A program made the translations under genes and the position numbers. A model generated the notes under the pieces. It made no database searches. It saw nothing but the letters and a program-made list of their open reading frames with translations, and was not told the DNA's origin. From positions 1 to 34,952 of the forward strand of contig JAFIGH010000052.1 of assembly GCA_020831525.1 (NCBI GenBank): a DNA stretch of 34,952 bases, written 5' to 3'. The DNA is from Opitutales bacterium (GTDB taxonomy: Bacteria; Verrucomicrobiota; Verrucomicrobiia; Opitutales; Oceanipulchritudinaceae). Shown here one piece after another: positions 6,880-15,417 of this stretch (position 1 is its first letter; each line of letters starts with the position of its first letter).

Positions 6880-8010
6880 ATGAAATTTACGATCAACCGG
6901 GATCACTTCTCCAGCGGCTTGCAGCAGGTGCTCAACGTCGTCGGCACCCGGGCCACGATGCCCATCCTCAGCAACGTCCTCATCGAGGCTGGTGAAGACG
7001 TTATCTCGCTGACGACGACGAATTTGGACCTTGGGATCTCCTGCCGCATCAAGGCTCAGGTGAAAGAACGGGGCAGCCTCACCCTCCCGGTCCGCAAGCT
7101 CTTCAGCATCGTGCGGGAGCTGCCGAGCCTCGAAGTAGACGTGGAGACCTACTCGAACAACCAAGCCAAACTTACCTCGGGGACCTCTCTCTTCCGCATC
7201 ATGGGCATCGGGGCGGACGAGTTTCCGCCGTTGCCGACCTTTGCCGACGAGCACAGCTTTGTCCTCCAGCAGACGGATCTCCACCGCATGCTCAAGAGCG
7301 TGTCCTACGCCCAGTCGACGGACGAGACGCGCTACATCATGAACGGCGTCTTCTTCTCTTTCGACGAGGACAAGCTGACCCTCGCCGCAACCGACGGGCG
7401 CCGCCTCGCCGTCATGAGCAAGGAGCTGGAGGTGACCGACGAGAACCGCGGCAAGCTCATCCTCCCGGCCAAGACCGTGGCGGAGGTCGAGCGGCTCCTC
7501 GGGCAGGGCGACCAGGTGCGCATCGTCTTCAATGAGCGGCAGGTGGCCTTCGAGATCAACACCGGCGACGATGCCCGCGAAGGCGGCCTCACGGACAGCA
7601 TCTACCTCGTCTCGAAGATCGTCGAAGGCAACTACCCGAACTACCGGCAGGTGATCCCGAGCGAGAACGACCGGCACATCCGCCTCAACCGCGAATCCTT
7701 TGCCAACTGCGTGCGCCGCGCCGCGCTCGTGACGAGCGAGAAGAACAACTCGGTGAAGGTCCATGTGAAGGAGAACGTCCTCGAGGTGACCGGGTCGAGC
7801 GCGGAGGTCGGCGACGCCAATGTGTCCATTCCCGTCGACTACGAAGGCCCGGACGTGACCGTTGCCTTCAACCCCGCCTTTCTCCTCGATCCGCTCAAAG
7901 CGCTCTCCCGTGACGAAGTCATTTTCGAGTTCAAGGACGAGCTGAGCCCCGGTGTCGTCCGCACGCCCGACAGCTTTCTCTGCGTCGTCATGCCGTTGCG
8001 GTTGAGCTGA
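6880..8010 (+). CDS. dnaN: DNA polymerase III beta subunit (sliding clamp)
   Basis: The beta clamp encircles DNA as a dimer and tethers DNA polymerase III and other factors. The 376-residue product is full length, with three clamp domains. Recognisable are the N-terminal '[36 protein letters not shown]' start (in blocks), '[14 protein letters not shown]' in domain 2 and the terminal 'VVMPLRLS', the conserved MP-x-RL end that forms part of the protein-binding pocket. The start at 6880 matches the family. The frame opens further to 6814 but only through leader DNA. No Shine-Dalgarno lies within 20 bases of the ATG. An origin-like region lies upstream and an unknown membrane protein gene follows after 72 bp. 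Confidence 0.97.
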   Translation: MKFTINRDHFSSGLQQVLNVVGTRATMPILSNVLIEAGEDVISLTTTNLDLGISCRIKAQVKERGSLTLPVRKLFSIVRELPSLEVDVETYSNNQAKLTSGTSLFRIMGIGADEFPPLPTFADEHSFVLQQTDLHRMLKSVSYAQSTDETRYIMNGVFFSFDEDKLTLAATDGRRLAVMSKELEVTDENRGKLILPAKTVAEVERLLGQGDQVRIVFNERQVAFEINTGDDAREGGLTDSIYLVSKIVEGNYPNYRQVIPSENDRHIRLNRESFANCVRRAALVTSEKNNSVKVHVKENVLEVTGSSAEVGDANVSIPVDYEGPDVTVAFNPAFLLDPLKALSRDEVIFEFKDELSPGVVRTPDSFLCVVMPLRLS

Positions 8011-8082
8011 TTCCGCCGGCGGTTCCCCGGGGTGCGTCGGTCGGCGGACCTCCCGCGCCGCGGACCGCGTCCAAGGCATCCC

Positions 8083-8967
8083 ATGTATGGCACTGATTGG
8101 ATCCTTCCCCTGGTTGCTGCCGGTTTGGCGGCCCTGCTCCTCTTTTGGTTGCGACTGCGCATGGACTCCGTCTTTGTCGGCGTCCTTTCCCGCTGGGCGC
8201 GCTGGCTGTTCGCGGGGATAGCCTTCGGGTGGGCGCTGCACACCTTTGCCTATCCGGACTACGAACCCGTTCTCCTCGGTCTCGTCGGGCTGCTCTTCTG
8301 GTTCGTGCTCGACACCACCTACAACTATCTCGCGATCAAGGCGTTGAGCCGCAGCGGCCTGCCTCTGTTTCCGCGCTTTGCAGAGAGCGAGGGGCAGGAT
8401 ATCTGGCCGAATGAACCGCGCTTTCTCCGCCTCCGCGAGACCATCCGGCGGCACCGCTTCGAGCGGCGGAAGACCCTCACCGCCACCATTGCCGAGGGGA
8501 TCACCCTGCGCCTCGCCGTCTTTTCCAACAAGGACCGGACGGTCCTGCTCAGCGTCTATTTGCTTCCGGTCGCGCGTACGCGGCTCTCGGCTTTCATTGC
8601 CTTGCAGAGCGAGACGACGAACGGCCACCGCATCGTCACCGACAATATCTCGATTCCCTTCGGCGGATTTTATCCTGAGAAATGGTCGGTGGAACGGCGG
8701 CCCTTGACGCACAATTTCGAGACGCTCCTCACCCGGCATCTCGCCCGCGTCGATGCCCGCGGCGAACGCCTAGCCGCCATCGAAGACGATCCCCTCGAAC
8801 GCCTCAACGCCGATCAAAAAACACTCGAAAAGCTCAACCGCGATTTGGGTTTCCTCGCTCCGCGCGAAGACGCCGAAGACGAAGGCACAATCAGTGCGGC
8901 GGGCCGCTACCGGGTGTGGAAAGAAGCGTGGATGCTCGGCTACCTCGCCCGCCCCCTGCGCTACTGA
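8083..8967 (+). CDS. Unknown membrane protein downstream of dnaN
   Basis: I do not recognise this 294-residue family. Three hydrophobic helices are visible at about residues 5-23, 40-55 and 62-82. The cytoplasmic or periplasmic remainder is soluble and includes 'SESEGQDIWPNEPRFLRL'-like and 'TDNISIPFGGFYPEKWSVERRPLTHNF'-like segments (about 92-225) and a charged helical region (about 235-275). It ends 'RYRVWKEAWMLGYLARPLRY'. The start at 8083 places a hydrophobic helix at the N-terminus, and the longer frame from 8032 adds only an Arg/Pro-rich stretch. It follows dnaN in the same direction and may be co-transcribed. Confidence 0.7.
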   Translation: MYGTDWILPLVAAGLAALLLFWLRLRMDSVFVGVLSRWARWLFAGIAFGWALHTFAYPDYEPVLLGLVGLLFWFVLDTTYNYLAIKALSRSGLPLFPRFAESEGQDIWPNEPRFLRLRETIRRHRFERRKTLTATIAEGITLRLAVFSNKDRTVLLSVYLLPVARTRLSAFIALQSETTNGHRIVTDNISIPFGGFYPEKWSVERRPLTHNFETLLTRHLARVDARGERLAAIEDDPLERLNADQKTLEKLNRDLGFLAPREDAEDEGTISAAGRYRVWKEAWMLGYLARPLRY

Positions 8968-9121
8968 GCCGCCGTGCAAGGCGGCGGTGCCCGCCGCATT
9001 CCAAGGCGCTGCGCGCTTCATTCCCGCAGGTGCGGCCCGCCATGGACTGCCTAACAGGCTCAACGGTCCTGAGCAAAGCCGAAGGGCGGTGATCCTTCAC
9101 CGCCTTTGCGCGCTGCAAGTG
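8968..9121. repeat. Dispersed palindromic repeat cluster between convergent genes
   Basis: This short convergent gap contains the block 'GGGCGGTGATCCTTCACCGCC' in two halves (GGCGGTGA/TCACCGCC arms, about 9086-9105). It also has a 'CTCAACGGTCCTGAG' stretch, a 'CCGCCATGGACTG' stretch and 'ATTCCAAGGCGCTGCGCGC'. The same blocks recur at 34688-34770 in the opposite orientation and partly near 3170-3215, 3610-3720 and 12640-12690. The strong stems may act as a bidirectional terminator for the facing genes. Confidence 0.55.
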
Positions 9122-11638
9122 CTATTGCAGCTTCGCCTCAACCCGGAAGTAGCGGACGGCCTCGGCCGGGGAAAACCGCCATGACAGGCGCTCCAGCGAG
9201 GGCGACAGTGCCTCTGTGTCGAGCGGAGAATGCGCCGGGGCCGCTTCGCCCGCATGGAACTCGGCAAGAACCGTCCAATCCCGCAGGTCGCTGCTCCCCA
9301 GAAGCGTCAGCACCGCGTCGGCGGCTTCGAGATTGCGGGTAAAGACGAACTTGCTTTCCGCCGGGCCGGCGTTTTCCACCCGCGGCAGCCGGGTTTCGCC
9401 CGAGGCCGAATTGCCTGAGGGGTCGAGGTCGGTGTCGTGGTGGAGACCGAGGGCGTAGACAAGGCCGAGCGGAAGGCCCCGCCATTCCGGCGCAGGCGCG
9501 GTGAGATCCGCGTCCGCCGGATATCCGGCGGTCACCAGCCATTGGGCGACAGATTGTCCCGGCCCGGGTTCCACCGCTTCGAGGAGAAAGGCCATTCCGG
9601 ATAGCTGAAGACTGTTGTGTCCCCCGCGCATGATCATTCTCCAGCGGGAGCCGTTCAAGGCCGGGTCGATCAGCAATTCCTGTGCGGTGTGGCGGCCGGA
9701 AAAGGAGGGGACAGTCAGGAATTGCGAAGCGCCGTCGGCATGGGCGATGAATTCCAGCTCCACCGGATCGCGGTGGGACGGATTGCCCGCGCTGACGAGG
9801 ATGATACCCGCGACGCGGTAACCTTCTTCGAATTCCAGCTCGAACGTCGCGGAATCCTTCGGCGAATACCATTTGGTCGATGTGCTGCCGTCGAAAAGCT
9901 CGGCCAGCCCTTCGCCGGCCGACGCATTGTCGCTGTCCACGCCGATAAGAAAATACGCCGTCTGCAACCACGAGACCATCGTCACCGGCGCAAGGACCGA
10001 GTCGTTGTCGTCGCCGGGATTCTCCGGCTCCGGCTCTGGTTCGGGTTCCGGTTCTGGGTCGTTTTGGTTGAGCCCCATCGTTACGGAGTTCGCAAGGTTG
10101 AGGCGGCCGCCGGAGACGCAGAGGTCGGCCAGCGCGTCGGATGTGTCGACACCGGAGAGGAGCAGATCCACTACGGTCTGCCACGGGCGGTTTTCATCCT
10201 GCGCGTAGAGAAGGGCGGCGGCGGACGAGACCAGCGGCGTGCTGTAGGAGGTGGCGCTGGCAGGCGCGAAGAGGTCGACGCGCGTTTTGCTGAAACTCGA
10301 CGAGCTGGCCTTGGTGTCGCTCAGGGTGGAAGCGCCCACGGTGATGATGTTGGGCTCGGTGCAGGCGGCAGGGTAGACGGGATTTTGGTCGAGGTTGTTG
10401 TTCGCGTTGCCCGCCGCCGCGACGAGGATGGCGTTGAGTTCAGAGCCCGCCTGCCGGGCGATTTGTTCCCAGTAGGACTTGCCGCCGCCGCCGACAAAAC
10501 TGCAGTTGATGATCTTGGCCCCGTTGTTCAGTCCGTAAATGGCCGCGCTCAGTGCATCGAAGAGGCTCCCGCCCCCGCTGGAGGCGTAGACGACCGGCAT
10601 GATCGTCACCTGTCCCGCCGGAGAGGCGCCGCCGATGCCGTTGTCGTTGATGGCGCCGGCGATGCGGGCGACCGCGCTGCCGTGCGAGGACTTCGTGTTC
10701 ACATTGTTGCTGCTGTTGCCGAAGTGCCAGCCGTAGACGTCGTCGATGTAGCCGTTGCCGTCGTCGTCGACACCTGTGTTGGGAATTTCGTTCTCGTTGA
10801 TCCATGTGTGCAGGTCCGGATCGTCGATGTCGTGGCCGTTGTCCACGGCGGCGATGACGATGCGCTTGCCCGAGGCGGTCACCGCTCCCTGCGGCATGAG
10901 TGCCCATGCCGGTTCCGGGTCGACCTTCTTGAGGTGGTGCTGGTGCGGGTAGTTGGGGTCGTTCACGGCGGTTGCGAAGACAAGGTCGTGCAGGCCGGCC
11001 TCGGTGACGTCGGCGCGATGTTGCACGGCACCGAGGGCGGCGTCCACGGCGTCCATGTCGATGGTGTCGAGGCGCACGCGCGCCAGACCGAGTTCCGCCA
11101 GATAGCCGATTACCCGGGCGGACCCGCCGAGCGCGGCCAGCAACGCGTCCGCGGCGGCGGTCTGCACAAGCAGCTCGTCGGCATGAGCCGCCCCCGTCCA
11201 CACCGTTTGCCATTCGCCGTCCGGCCCCGGCGTCCAGCGGCTGCTGAAGCGCACCGGACGCGGGAACTCATCGGCGTGGAACACGATATCGACGGCATGG
11301 GTGCCATCCGGCTTCGCGACAACCCGGTGTTCGAGAATTTCCACGACCGTGGCCTCAACCATGGGCGAGCGGCGGACCGTCTCGAAAAGCAGGGCGGCGG
11401 GCGTAAGTTCGTCGGACAGGCGGCGGGCCGTTTCGGTGGCGGCGGGCAACGCTTCAGCGCGCGCCGGCAAGGCGGCCCCGGCACTCCCGCGCGCTTCGGC
11501 GCCGGACGGTGCGTCAGAGAAATCGACTGCTGTCGCAATACCGCTGTCGCCGAACCGCAGCAATAAGAACGCGGTCAGCACGGTCAGCATGACAAGGCAG
11601 GCCGTCGCTCGGCGGCAGGATCTGGACATAAACTTCAT
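9122..11638 (-). CDS. Secreted subtilisin-family (S8) serine protease with discoidin-like domain
   Basis: An 838-residue exported endopeptidase. Residues 1-38 form a signal peptide with a long hydrophobic core (CLVMLTVLTAFLLL). A prodomain-like region spans about 60-225. The S8 core follows with catalytic D266 ('IAAVDNGHD'), H319 ('SSHGSAVARIAG'), oxyanion N411 ('VAAAGNANNN') and S464 in 'ATSYSTPLVS'. The serine motif is unusual: the common G-T-S-M-A reads A-T-S-Y-S. A calcium-loop-like 'DDDGNGYIDD' lies at 291-300. An EP-repeat linker (about 527-541) leads to a discoidin (F5/8-type) domain ('LAELFDGSTSTKWY'). The C-terminus 'AVRYFRVEAKLQ' resembles verrucomicrobial exoprotein ends. The start at 11638 gives the best signal peptide; 11629 is possible. 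Confidence 0.9.
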   Translation of the reverse strand: MKFMSRSCRRATACLVMLTVLTAFLLLRFGDSGIATAVDFSDAPSGAEARGSAGAALPARAEALPAATETARRLSDELTPAALLFETVRRSPMVEATVVEILEHRVVAKPDGTHAVDIVFHADEFPRPVRFSSRWTPGPDGEWQTVWTGAAHADELLVQTAAADALLAALGGSARVIGYLAELGLARVRLDTIDMDAVDAALGAVQHRADVTEAGLHDLVFATAVNDPNYPHQHHLKKVDPEPAWALMPQGAVTASGKRIVIAAVDNGHDIDDPDLHTWINENEIPNTGVDDDGNGYIDDVYGWHFGNSSNNVNTKSSHGSAVARIAGAINDNGIGGASPAGQVTIMPVVYASSGGGSLFDALSAAIYGLNNGAKIINCSFVGGGGKSYWEQIARQAGSELNAILVAAAGNANNNLDQNPVYPAACTEPNIITVGASTLSDTKASSSSFSKTRVDLFAPASATSYSTPLVSSAAALLYAQDENRPWQTVVDLLLSGVDTSDALADLCVSGGRLNLANSVTMGLNQNDPEPEPEPEPEPENPGDDNDSVLAPVTMVSWLQTAYFLIGVDSDNASAGEGLAELFDGSTSTKWYSPKDSATFELEFEEGYRVAGIILVSAGNPSHRDPVELEFIAHADGASQFLTVPSFSGRHTAQELLIDPALNGSRWRMIMRGGHNSLQLSGMAFLLEAVEPGPGQSVAQWLVTAGYPADADLTAPAPEWRGLPLGLVYALGLHHDTDLDPSGNSASGETRLPRVENAGPAESKFVFTRNLEAADAVLTLLGSSDLRDWTVLAEFHAGEAAPAHSPLDTEALSPSLERLSWRFSPAEAVRYFRVEAKLQ

Positions 11639-11995
11639 CGGCGGGTTAGACTTGGGATGACGGTTTTGAATGACACCCATTTGCACGCGCGCGTGAGTTG
11701 GCAACAACGGCGTATCCAAATCTGCCCGAAGTTTTACCGGACTGTAACACCGCGCGCCGCAGGAACCGCAGGTCGCCCAAGTCGGACCCCCGCCCGCGTA
11801 AAGCGCTCCTTACATTCATTTGCCGCGTCCTTCGACGTTCGCCCCCGCGGTCTCGGTTGGGGCCGCGAGCCCGGCAACTATGTGCGGAGACAATGGGATG
11901 CGATTGAGAGTCCCGTTATACCCCTGCGGAGCGGCGGAGATGACAATCTGCTTTTACGCTCGCCATGGGGGTTCAGGGTGTTTTGCTATCGGGCT
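11639..11995. other. Divergent control region between protease and lemA
   Basis: About 357 bases without a gene. It must contain the promoters for the subtilase (leftward) and lemA (rightward), but I see no convincing -35/-10 pair. A 'AGTTTTACCGGACTGTAACAC' patch, in two blocks near 11729-11750, is the least GC-rich part and the most promoter-like. No repeat-family copies were noticed here. Confidence 0.4.
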
Positions 11996-12598
11996 ATGTC
12001 TGGTGCAATGATCACGCTCTTGGTCCTATTGGGCTTTTTCGTGCTGCTCGCGTTGTACGCGGTGGCGGTGTACAACAGCTTGGTTTCGCTGCGGAACCGT
12101 TTCAAGAATGCCTTCGCGCAGATCGATGTGCAGTTGAAACGTCGCTACGACCTGATCCCGAACCTCGTGGAAACGGCGAAGGGCTACCTGAAGCACGAGC
12201 GCGAGACGCTGGAAGGGGTCATCAAGGCGCGCAACGCAGCGGCCTCGGCGGAGTCGAAGGCGGCGGCGGATCCCGGCGATCCCAACGCGATCAAGGGCCT
12301 TATCGGCGCGGAGACGGCGCTGACCGGAGCGATGGGGCGGTTTTTTGCCCTCGCGGAGGCGTATCCCGACCTGAAGGCGAACCAGAACATGATGCAGCTC
12401 ACAGAGGAGCTGTCGTCGACGGAGAACCGCGTGGCATTTGCACGGCAGGCCTACAACGATAACGTGATGTCCTACAACACGCGGCGCGAGCAGTTCCCGG
12501 CAGTCATCTTCGCGGGCGCTTTCGGCTTCCAGCCGGCGACCCTTTTCGAGATCCAGGACGCCGGCGAACGCGAGGCGCCGAAGGTGTCCTTTTCCTGA
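11996..12598 (+). CDS. lemA: LemA family protein
   Basis: A 200-residue membrane-anchored coiled-helix protein. One N-terminal transmembrane helix ('MITLLVLLGFFVLLALYAVAVYN' in blocks, about 5-26) is followed by the family core 'SLRNRFKNAFAQIDVQLKRR' and 'YDLIPNLVETAKGYLKHE'. The later 'LKANQNMMQLTEELSSTENR' and 'FARQAYNDNVMSYNTRREQFP' segments are also diagnostic. The exact function of LemA is unclear. It is often encoded beside an M48 peptidase, as here, which supports a membrane-quality or stress-related role. The start could be 11996 or the ATG at 12008, and the longer frame from 11657 covers the divergent control region. The next gene begins 269 bases downstream. Confidence 0.92.
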   Translation: MSGAMITLLVLLGFFVLLALYAVAVYNSLVSLRNRFKNAFAQIDVQLKRRYDLIPNLVETAKGYLKHERETLEGVIKARNAAASAESKAAADPGDPNAIKGLIGAETALTGAMGRFFALAEAYPDLKANQNMMQLTEELSSTENRVAFARQAYNDNVMSYNTRREQFPAVIFAGAFGFQPATLFEIQDAGEREAPKVSFS

Positions 12599-12867
12599 TC
12601 CCAGAACGGGTGACGAAACCGACCGTATGCGCGCTATCCGGATATCGAGCGCGAAGCGCCTTGGAGTGCGGCGGGGACCGCCGCCTTCGGTGTTGCGCGA
12701 AGTAGCCCTGTGTCCGGTGCGCTGCCCGGAATGGCTCTCGGATGAGCAGGTGGCTCGAAAGTGGAGTGGGCGTCTCGCCCGCTGTTTGCGGAAGAGCGGC
12801 ATCCACAACTGAGCGCCGCTCTTTTTCGCATCCCCGCCTATTCAGCCAATCCAGCAAACTTACCTCC
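12599..12867. other. Intergenic region between lemA and the M48 peptidase
   Basis: This gap holds a fragment of the dispersed repeat family: 'GCGCGAAGCGCCTTGGA' (about 12649-12665) is the reverse complement of a block at 34752-34768, followed by 'GGCGGGGACCGCCGCC'. No gene is seen. The pair lemA/M48 is therefore probably not translationally coupled. Confidence 0.45.
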
Positions 12868-14835
12868 ATGGACTTCTTTCAATCGCAGGAAAAGGCGCGC
12901 AAGCGGACGATGCTCCTCGTCGTGCTCTTCGTCGTGGCCGTGATTCTTATTATCGCGGGCGTCTACGCCACGTTCACGGTGGCGGCGGCGTTCATGGTGG
13001 AGGAGACCCGTCCTCATGGGGAGACCGGGCCGGCGGTGAGCCTGTGGAGTCCGGGGCGGGCGCTTTTTGCGGCGGTCGTGGTTTTGGGCGTCGTGGGTTT
13101 TTCCGCGATGGGCAAGATCGCGAAGTTCTCGCGCGGCGGCGGGCCGGCGGTGGCGGAGTCGATGGGGGCGCGCCGCATCGATCCGGGGACGCGTGATCCG
13201 CAGGAGCGGCGCTTTTTCAATGTCGTCGAGGAGATGGCCATTGCGAGCGGCCTGCCGGTGCCGGCGGTCTATGTGCTGGACAAGGAGGAAGGCATCAACG
13301 GCTTTGCGGCGGGCAACCGTCCGGACGACGCGGCGGTGGCCCTCACGCGCGGGGCGCTGGAGGCACTCGACCGCGATGAATTGCAGGGCGTCGTAGCGCA
13401 TGAGTTTAGTCACATTCTCAACGGCGACATGCGCATGAACATCCGGCTCGCGGGTGTGCTCTTCGGATTGCTCGTGCTCTCCATCATCGGCAACGGGCTG
13501 CTCCGCGCGGCTTTCCGCGGCAGTCTTTATCGCGGCATGACGCGGCGCGGGGGCGGGCGGGGAAACAACGGCGGCATGCTCGTCATCGCGTTTGTCGGCG
13601 TGGCTCTCTTTCTCCTCGGGCTCATCGGGCAGTTTTTCGGGCGGCTGATCCAGGCGGCGATCTCGCGGCAGCGCGAGTTTCTGGCGGACGCCGCCGCCGT
13701 GCAGTTCACGCGCAATCCGCAGGGGATCAGCGGCGCCCTGCAGCGCATCGGGGCGGCCTCGCGGCGCGGCAAGGTGGAGGATTCGCAGGCGGAGACGGCG
13801 GCCCACTTCTTTTTCGCCAACGCCATGCACGTGCGCGTCAACGGCTTGCTCGCCACGCACCCGCCGTTGCCCAAGCGCATCCGCGCGGTCGATCCGGCGT
13901 GGGACGGAAAGTACGAGGCGCGCAAGAAGCGCCCTGCACCGGCTCCGGCACCGAAGGAACCGGCGAAAGCGGCGGGCGGGCGGTCCGGCGGCGGCGCGCC
14001 CCTCTTTGGGCATGGAGGATCGACGCAGGAGAAGATTGCCTCCGGCGTGGCCCTCGCGGCGTTTCTTCAGGCCATCGGCAGTGTCTCGCCGGAGGCGGTG
14101 GCCCGCGCGCGCGAACTCATCGCGGGCTTGCCGGAGGCCCTCCGGGAGGCGGTCCACGAGCCGCAAGGATCGCGGGCGACGGTGGCGGCCCTCCTCCTCG
14201 GTGCCGATTCCGACGTGCGTGCGAAGCAGGTGGCGCTCCTGCGCAAGGCGTTTTCGGATGAATTTGCCCTGCGCGTGACGCGGCTCTTTCCACATACCTT
14301 CGCGCTTGCTGACACGGGGCGCATGCCCGTTCTCGAACTGTGCCTGCCGGCCCTCAAACAGGGCGCGGACGATGCGGACGCCTTTGTCGACCGCATGCGC
14401 GAGGTGGCCGATGTGGACGGACAGTTGCACTTGTTTGAGTGCCTCATCCTCGCCGTGTTGGAGGCGCGCCTGCGCGGAACCAAGGGTGTGCGGGAGTCCG
14501 CCGCGCGGCTCGACGGCCCGGCGGCGGCCACCGTCCTCTCCGGCTTTGCACGGATCGAGGCCCCCGACGAGGCCGGGGCCAAGGCGATCTTTACCGAAAC
14601 CATGAAGGAACGCGGTATGTCCGGGACGGATTTCAACCCGCCCGAGGACAATGCCGCCCTCGAGCGCGCGCTAGTAAAGCTGCGCGGGCTCAATCCCGGT
14701 GACCGCAAGCAACTCCTTTCCGCTGCGGCGTGTATCGTGTGGCACAACGGCGAAGTGTCGCCCGCCGAGGGCGAGTGGCTACGCGCCCTTGCCGCCGTCC
14801 TCGAGTGCCCGGTGCCGTCCATGGCGGAAAAATAG
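12868..14835 (+). CDS. M48 family membrane metalloprotease with TerB-like C-terminus
   Basis: A 655-residue HtpX/Ste24-type zinc peptidase. Two N-terminal hydrophobic helices (about 14-42 and 64-80) precede the catalytic domain with HEFSH (178-182; H178 and H182 bind zinc, E179 is catalytic) and the third ligand E270 in 'SRQREFLAD'. Two more helices lie at about 196-213 and 237-258. 'LLATHPPLPKRIRAV' at about 327-341 closes the peptidase domain. A low-complexity Pro/Ala linker leads to a long C-terminal region (about 390-655). Its end, 'CIVWHNGEVSPAEGEWLRAL' and onward, resembles a TerB-like helical domain. The start at 12868 gives the proper N-terminus, and CCTCC precedes it instead of a Shine-Dalgarno. 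Confidence 0.92.
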   Translation: MDFFQSQEKARKRTMLLVVLFVVAVILIIAGVYATFTVAAAFMVEETRPHGETGPAVSLWSPGRALFAAVVVLGVVGFSAMGKIAKFSRGGGPAVAESMGARRIDPGTRDPQERRFFNVVEEMAIASGLPVPAVYVLDKEEGINGFAAGNRPDDAAVALTRGALEALDRDELQGVVAHEFSHILNGDMRMNIRLAGVLFGLLVLSIIGNGLLRAAFRGSLYRGMTRRGGGRGNNGGMLVIAFVGVALFLLGLIGQFFGRLIQAAISRQREFLADAAAVQFTRNPQGISGALQRIGAASRRGKVEDSQAETAAHFFFANAMHVRVNGLLATHPPLPKRIRAVDPAWDGKYEARKKRPAPAPAPKEPAKAAGGRSGGGAPLFGHGGSTQEKIASGVALAAFLQAIGSVSPEAVARARELIAGLPEALREAVHEPQGSRATVAALLLGADSDVRAKQVALLRKAFSDEFALRVTRLFPHTFALADTGRMPVLELCLPALKQGADDADAFVDRMREVADVDGQLHLFECLILAVLEARLRGTKGVRESAARLDGPAAATVLSGFARIEAPDEAGAKAIFTETMKERGMSGTDFNPPEDNAALERALVKLRGLNPGDRKQLLSAAACIVWHNGEVSPAEGEWLRALAAVLECPVPSMAEK

Positions 14836-14904
14836 AACTTTTTTCGGGCAGAGTAGACAAATCATGGGGGCGGCGGCGCTTACCCGGCAAATGTGCTCGG
14901 CACT

Positions 14905-15417
14905 ATGGCGTCTGAACGGTTGCAACAAGAATGGCAGGGCTGGCTCGCGGAGTACGGTCCGCGCCTCCTCCTTTTCGCGCGGCAGCAGGCCCGGCATCGC
15001 TACGATGCCGAGGACCTTCTCCAGGAAGCGTGCGCACGCGCGTGGCGGCAGCACGGACGCAACGGCGGGGGTGTTCCCCATCCGCGTTTCTTCTTTCAAG
15101 CCATCCGCCGTGTCGCCGTCGACTGGGCGCGCAGTGAAGACCGCCGACACCGCCGGGAGGATTCCTACGGGCTGGACGCGCCGCCGCACGACGACTTCGA
15201 ATGCCCGCTCGAAGCGGACGAACGCCGCCGTGAGCTGGAAACAGCCGTCCACCGCCTCCCCGTGCACCAGCAGGAGGTCCTCGTCCTGAAAATCTGGGGC
15301 GGCCTGACTTTCGCGGAGATCGCCGATGTCGTCGGTATTTCCGCCAACACCGCCGCTTCACGCTACCGCTACGCGCTCGACCACCTGCGCAACGACCTCG
15401 CCACCCTCGCGTCATGA
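14905..15417 (+). CDS. ECF-type RNA polymerase sigma factor
   Basis: A 170-residue group 4 sigma factor. Region 2 is visible as 'YGPRLLLFARQQARHRYDAE' followed by 'DLLQEACARAWRQ'. Region 4 is 'LPVHQQEVLVLKIWGGLTFAEIADVVGISANTAASRYRYAL' (in blocks), containing the helix-turn-helix that reads the -35 element. It should direct RNA polymerase to a small stress regulon, plausibly including its own operon. The ATG at 14905 was chosen; an in-frame GTG at 14893 would add four residues. The stop overlaps the next gene's start by ATGA, so the two are translationally coupled. Confidence 0.92.
   Translation: MASERLQQEWQGWLAEYGPRLLLFARQQARHRYDAEDLLQEACARAWRQHGRNGGGVPHPRFFFQAIRRVAVDWARSEDRRHRREDSYGLDAPPHDDFECPLEADERRRELETAVHRLPVHQQEVLVLKIWGGLTFAEIADVVGISANTAASRYRYALDHLRNDLATLAS

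Noticed and set aside
9617-11566. Plus-strand open frame antisense to the subtilase
   Set aside because: It is Val/Asp/Gly-rich shadow sequence opposite a protease with all catalytic residues visible.
14835-14862. GAACTT...ECF-type promoter before the sigma gene
   Set aside because: A GAACTT is present at 14835, but no convincing matching -10 element follows at the expected distance, and it overlaps the M48 stop codon.
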